Below are positions 61,652 through 64,000 of a stretch of 64,000 nt of DNA, piece after piece (within the stretch, counting starts at the first letter, position 1; every line of letters begins with the position of its first letter). A program made the translations under genes and the position numbers. The notes under the pieces were generated by a model. It had not been told where the DNA came from and did not search any database. It saw only the letters and a list, made by a program, of their open reading frames with translations. Source of the DNA: Anaerolineae bacterium (GTDB taxonomy: Bacteria; Chloroflexota; Anaerolineae; Anaerolineales; Anaerolineaceae); NCBI GenBank assembly GCA_013178295.1, contig JABLWW010000002.1, forward strand, positions 248,001-312,000, read 5' to 3'.

Positions 61652-62578
61652 ATGCGTCGGTTTTGGATTGACAGCGATACTGCTTCGGATGATGCTGTTG
61701 CTATCATGATGGCATTGCGCTGGGAAGATGTGCATGTGGAAGGCATTTCGGTTGTTGCCGGGAACGTACCTCTGGAAATGTGCAGCCGCAATGCGCGCTA
61801 CACGGTTGAGTTATGCGGCAAAGATACGCCTGTTTATCATGGAATGGCGCGCCCATTGTTGCGAGAGCCGTATTGGGCATACTTTTTCCATGGGTCTGAT
61901 GGAATGGGGGGGATGAATTATCCAGAGCCAAAACGCCCGCAGGCGAAACAGCACGCAGTAGATGCGCTGATTGAGACAGTCTATGCTTATCCCAATGAGA
62001 TTGTTTTGGTCACTCTTGGGCCCTTGACGAACATTGCTGTTGCTCTGACAAAGGCTCCGCAATTAGCTGGCATGTTAAAGATGTGCTATGTGATGGGAGG
62101 AGCCGCAGCGACACTTGGCAACATCACCCCTGCCGCTGAATATAACATCTGGGTTGACCCGGAGGCAGCGCGCATTGTTTTTCATTCTGGATTGCCCATT
62201 CTAATGGTGGGGTGGGAACTATGTCGTGGAGAGGCTAATCTCAGTGAAGAGGAAATGACTTTTGTGCGCTCCATTGGGACACCGTTCGCTGATTTCTGCC
62301 TGGATTGCAATCGCCAGGCAATTCAGACCAACCGTGAGTGGCTGCATGAGCCAGCATTATCTTTACCTGATCCGGTTACAATGGCAATTGCTCTTGACCC
62401 CAGTGTATGTACGCGCCGTTCCAGACATTTTGTGGAAGTGGAGACCTCCAGCGAGTTGACGCGCGGGATGACGGTTGTGGATGAACGTGGTGTTCTCAAA
62501 CGTGAGGCAAACATCGAGGTGTGCTGGCAGATTGATGTTGGAAAGTGGAAGGAAACGCTCTACAAGACGCTGCGTTAG
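61652..62578 (+). CDS. nucleoside hydrolase, paralogue 3 (variant metal motif)
   Basis: A 308-residue hydrolase. The metal motif reads DSDTASDD rather than DTDPGxDD but keeps all four Asp. [26 protein letters not shown] and [11 protein letters not shown] are the other family elements. GELCRG-like [11 protein letters not shown] and a Cys-containing CLDCNRQ loop are its own. The changes around the pocket suggest a substrate different from paralogues 1 and 2. AAAGAGGAACG precedes ATG 61652. Confidence 0.9.
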   Translation: MRRFWIDSDTASDDAVAIMMALRWEDVHVEGISVVAGNVPLEMCSRNARYTVELCGKDTPVYHGMARPLLREPYWAYFFHGSDGMGGMNYPEPKRPQAKQHAVDALIETVYAYPNEIVLVTLGPLTNIAVALTKAPQLAGMLKMCYVMGGAAATLGNITPAAEYNIWVDPEAARIVFHSGLPILMVGWELCRGEANLSEEEMTFVRSIGTPFADFCLDCNRQAIQTNREWLHEPALSLPDPVTMAIALDPSVCTRRSRHFVEVETSSELTRGMTVVDERGVLKREANIEVCWQIDVGKWKETLYKTLR

Positions 62579-62589
62579 GTTACAGGTTG

Positions 62590-63513
62590 ATGAAACCGGA
62601 TTTCATTGCTTTCGGCATTATTCTGGACGATATTGTTTTAGCAGATGGTAGAACTTCTATGGGGGTCCTGGGCGGGGGAGGACCTCAGTCTGCTTTTGGA
62701 ATGCGGCTTTGGTCGCCTTATGTTGGTCTTGTTTCAGGAGTGGGGGAGGATTTTCCAGAGGAGGCTGAGCGGTGGATAAAGGACTTTGGCATTGATCAGG
62801 CAGGTATTCGTCGAAATCCGGTGCCCACAGCGCGAGCCTGGCAGGTTGTGGAAGAAAATGGCAAGAGAACACAGGTCTGGCGCGTATCTCCAGAAGTGAT
62901 TCGCATGCAACTGATGAGGAAGATGGATCGGATACCGGAAAGCTACCGCGATGTGCGGGGAGCGCATATAGGTATACATCCTTTGGATGCTGATTTGGAT
63001 TTTGTGCAAGAAATGCGCGCTTTGGGTTGTCTGATGAGTATTGAAACGTTCAAACCTTCGGAAAGATTGTTGACCCGAGCCGAGGCCCTGCGATTGTTTG
63101 AACAGGCGGATATTTTTTCACCGAATCTTGAAGAGGGTTATTCGATGTTTGGCGGTGATACGCCGCAGGGCTTGCTGAGAAGAATGCTTGACTTGGGCGC
63201 CCGGAGCATTGCGCTGCGTATGGGGCAGGAGGGCTCGCTGCTGGTGCATGGCGGTAGCCGACTGGCGGTGCAAGTGCCTTCTGTTTCGGTTGAGGTGGTT
63301 GACCCGGTCGGCGCTGGGAATGCGTATTGCGGAGGCTTTTTGGTTGGCTGGGTTGAAACGGGAGATTTGATCACGGCAGGGCTTTATGCCGCTGTTTCGG
63401 CTTCCTTCCTGGTGCAGCAAGTTGGTTTACCACCCTTTTATCCTGGTATGGCAGAGGAGGCTAAACTTCGCCTTGAACGCCTGCGCCCTGGAGTCAGAGA
63501 GATAAAACTGTGA
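62590..63513 (+). CDS. PfkB-family protein 2 with altered catalytic motif (GAGN)
   Basis: ATG 62590 gives 307 residues; the frame from 62545 overlaps the hydrolase. The glycine-rich LGGGGPQSAFGMRLW is the first signature. The second reads DPVGAGNAYCGGF: the Asp that serves as catalytic base in GAGD is Asn here. The rest of the kinase fold appears complete. It could be a weak kinase, a sugar-binding regulator, or a kinase using another base. It follows hydrolase 3 by 11 bp and precedes a SIS-domain gene. Confidence 0.85.
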   Translation: MKPDFIAFGIILDDIVLADGRTSMGVLGGGGPQSAFGMRLWSPYVGLVSGVGEDFPEEAERWIKDFGIDQAGIRRNPVPTARAWQVVEENGKRTQVWRVSPEVIRMQLMRKMDRIPESYRDVRGAHIGIHPLDADLDFVQEMRALGCLMSIETFKPSERLLTRAEALRLFEQADIFSPNLEEGYSMFGGDTPQGLLRRMLDLGARSIALRMGQEGSLLVHGGSRLAVQVPSVSVEVVDPVGAGNAYCGGFLVGWVETGDLITAGLYAAVSASFLVQQVGLPPFYPGMAEEAKLRLERLRPGVREIKL

Positions 63514-63526
63514 GGAGGTTTTTGCC

Positions 63527-64000
63527 ATGAACAGTATGATAGCTCAGGTTCAGAGTCTGCCGGGCTTAATGACCAAATTGATGCCATTGTATCAAGATGC
63601 TGTGAGAGTGGCATTAGACGAATCGTTTTGCAAGTCTATTGAGCGCGTTTTTGTTGTGGGATGCGGTGATTCTCATCATGCGGCGTTGGGATGTGAGCTT
63701 GCATTTGAACATCTTGCCGGATTGCCCTGTGAGCCGATGACCGCTTTGCAGTTTGGGCGGTATGCCGCAGGTTACTTACCTAAGCCATCTCACGGCTCTA
63801 ACCTTGTGATAGGGATTTCCGTCTCCGGGGCGGTAGCGCGCACCATAGAGGCGCTGCGTATGGCAAATCATGCAGGAGCGATGACTATGGCGCTGACGGC
63901 GACGGCGGATAGCCCGATCACCCGCCAGGCGCAAAAGATTCTGTTAAGCGCCACTCCCATATTTCCTGAACCCGAAGGTGTGCATACGCCGGGTGTTCGC
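63527..64000 (+). CDS. SIS-domain protein, C-terminus beyond the window
   Basis: ATG 63527 follows GAGGAGG (63512-63518) and the frame is open to base 64000 (158 residues). VFVVGCGDSHHAALG and VIGISVSGAVARTIEAL are the phospho-sugar-binding SIS motifs. The end lies outside, so it could be a single SIS or a double-SIS isomerase. SIS proteins isomerise or sense sugar phosphates, here perhaps ribose or aminosugar phosphates from the nucleoside route. Confidence 0.85.
   Translation, partial: MNSMIAQVQSLPGLMTKLMPLYQDAVRVALDESFCKSIERVFVVGCGDSHHAALGCELAFEHLAGLPCEPMTALQFGRYAAGYLPKPSHGSNLVIGISVSGAVARTIEALRMANHAGAMTMALTATADSPITRQAQKILLSATPIFPEPEGVHTPGVR

Overview
The window looks like a chromosome segment of an anaerobic, probably Anaerolineae-type Chloroflexota bacterium. 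This is inferred from family resemblance: a polyphosphate-glucokinase-like ROK protein, a baseplate-J-like/RuvX/MltG cluster, Pro/Thr-rich lipoproteins, a bactofilin, several GT-C membrane transferases, and a BMP-type nucleoside ABC operon. No rRNA or tRNA gene was seen, so the assignment is not proven.

Bases 1-12383 hold a plus-strand defence operon that fits BREX type 4. The order is the 3' end of a large unidentified protein, a PAPS-reductase-like PP-loop protein (BrxP), DUF4007, a small protein with an apparent CTG start, a BrxC/PglY-like ATPase, a PglZ-domain protein, a short BrxL and a cysteine desulfurase. The last four genes overlap by ATGA. There is no PglX methyltransferase. Instead the operon encodes a sulphur-releasing enzyme and a sulphur-transfer-type enzyme, which points to a sulphur mark on DNA. 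A decayed transposase (12462-13238) borders the island.

Bases 13439-16801 are a promoter and a three-gene 2-oxoacid dehydrogenase operon (E1alpha, E1beta, E2; no E3). Bases 16900-35652 are mostly envelope and housekeeping genes: four polytopic GT-C-like proteins, DUF92, a PH-domain protein, a DegT aminotransferase, a CPBP protease, bactofilin, a sugar-nucleotide epimerase, DnaN behind a near-consensus promoter, a YdcF-like protein, a GGDEF protein with a degenerate active site, a HAD phosphatase, a Cys-phosphatase and an arsenate reductase.

Bases 33931-43137 (minus strand) are a tightly overlapping run: a helicase-like protein with degenerate motifs, a complete UvrD-type helicase, a PD-(D/E)XK nuclease with a cysteine cluster, RecJ and a GT-C protein. 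Together the first four look like a split AddAB/RecBCD-type break-processing machine fused in one operon with RecJ. Bases 44135-47971 carry a baseplate-J-like membrane protein, RuvX, MltG and a glucokinase. Bases 47984-49837 carry an aspartase/fumarase-family lyase and a ferredoxin. Bases 50083-52431 encode a secreted M23 peptidase.

Bases 52442-64000 form one long plus-strand nucleoside-use operon behind a strong promoter: nucleoside hydrolase, BMP lipoprotein, ABC ATPase, two permeases, an amidohydrolase/deaminase, a PfkB kinase, two more nucleoside hydrolases, a second PfkB protein with an altered catalytic motif, and a SIS-domain protein cut by the window end. The logic is to import nucleosides, deaminate, split off the base and phosphorylate the sugar.

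Two global features stand out. Several genes have a -10 hexamer only 5-8 nt before the start codon and no ribosome-binding site, which suggests leaderless mRNAs. The convergent gene pairs overlap or nearly touch, with no room for intrinsic terminators.
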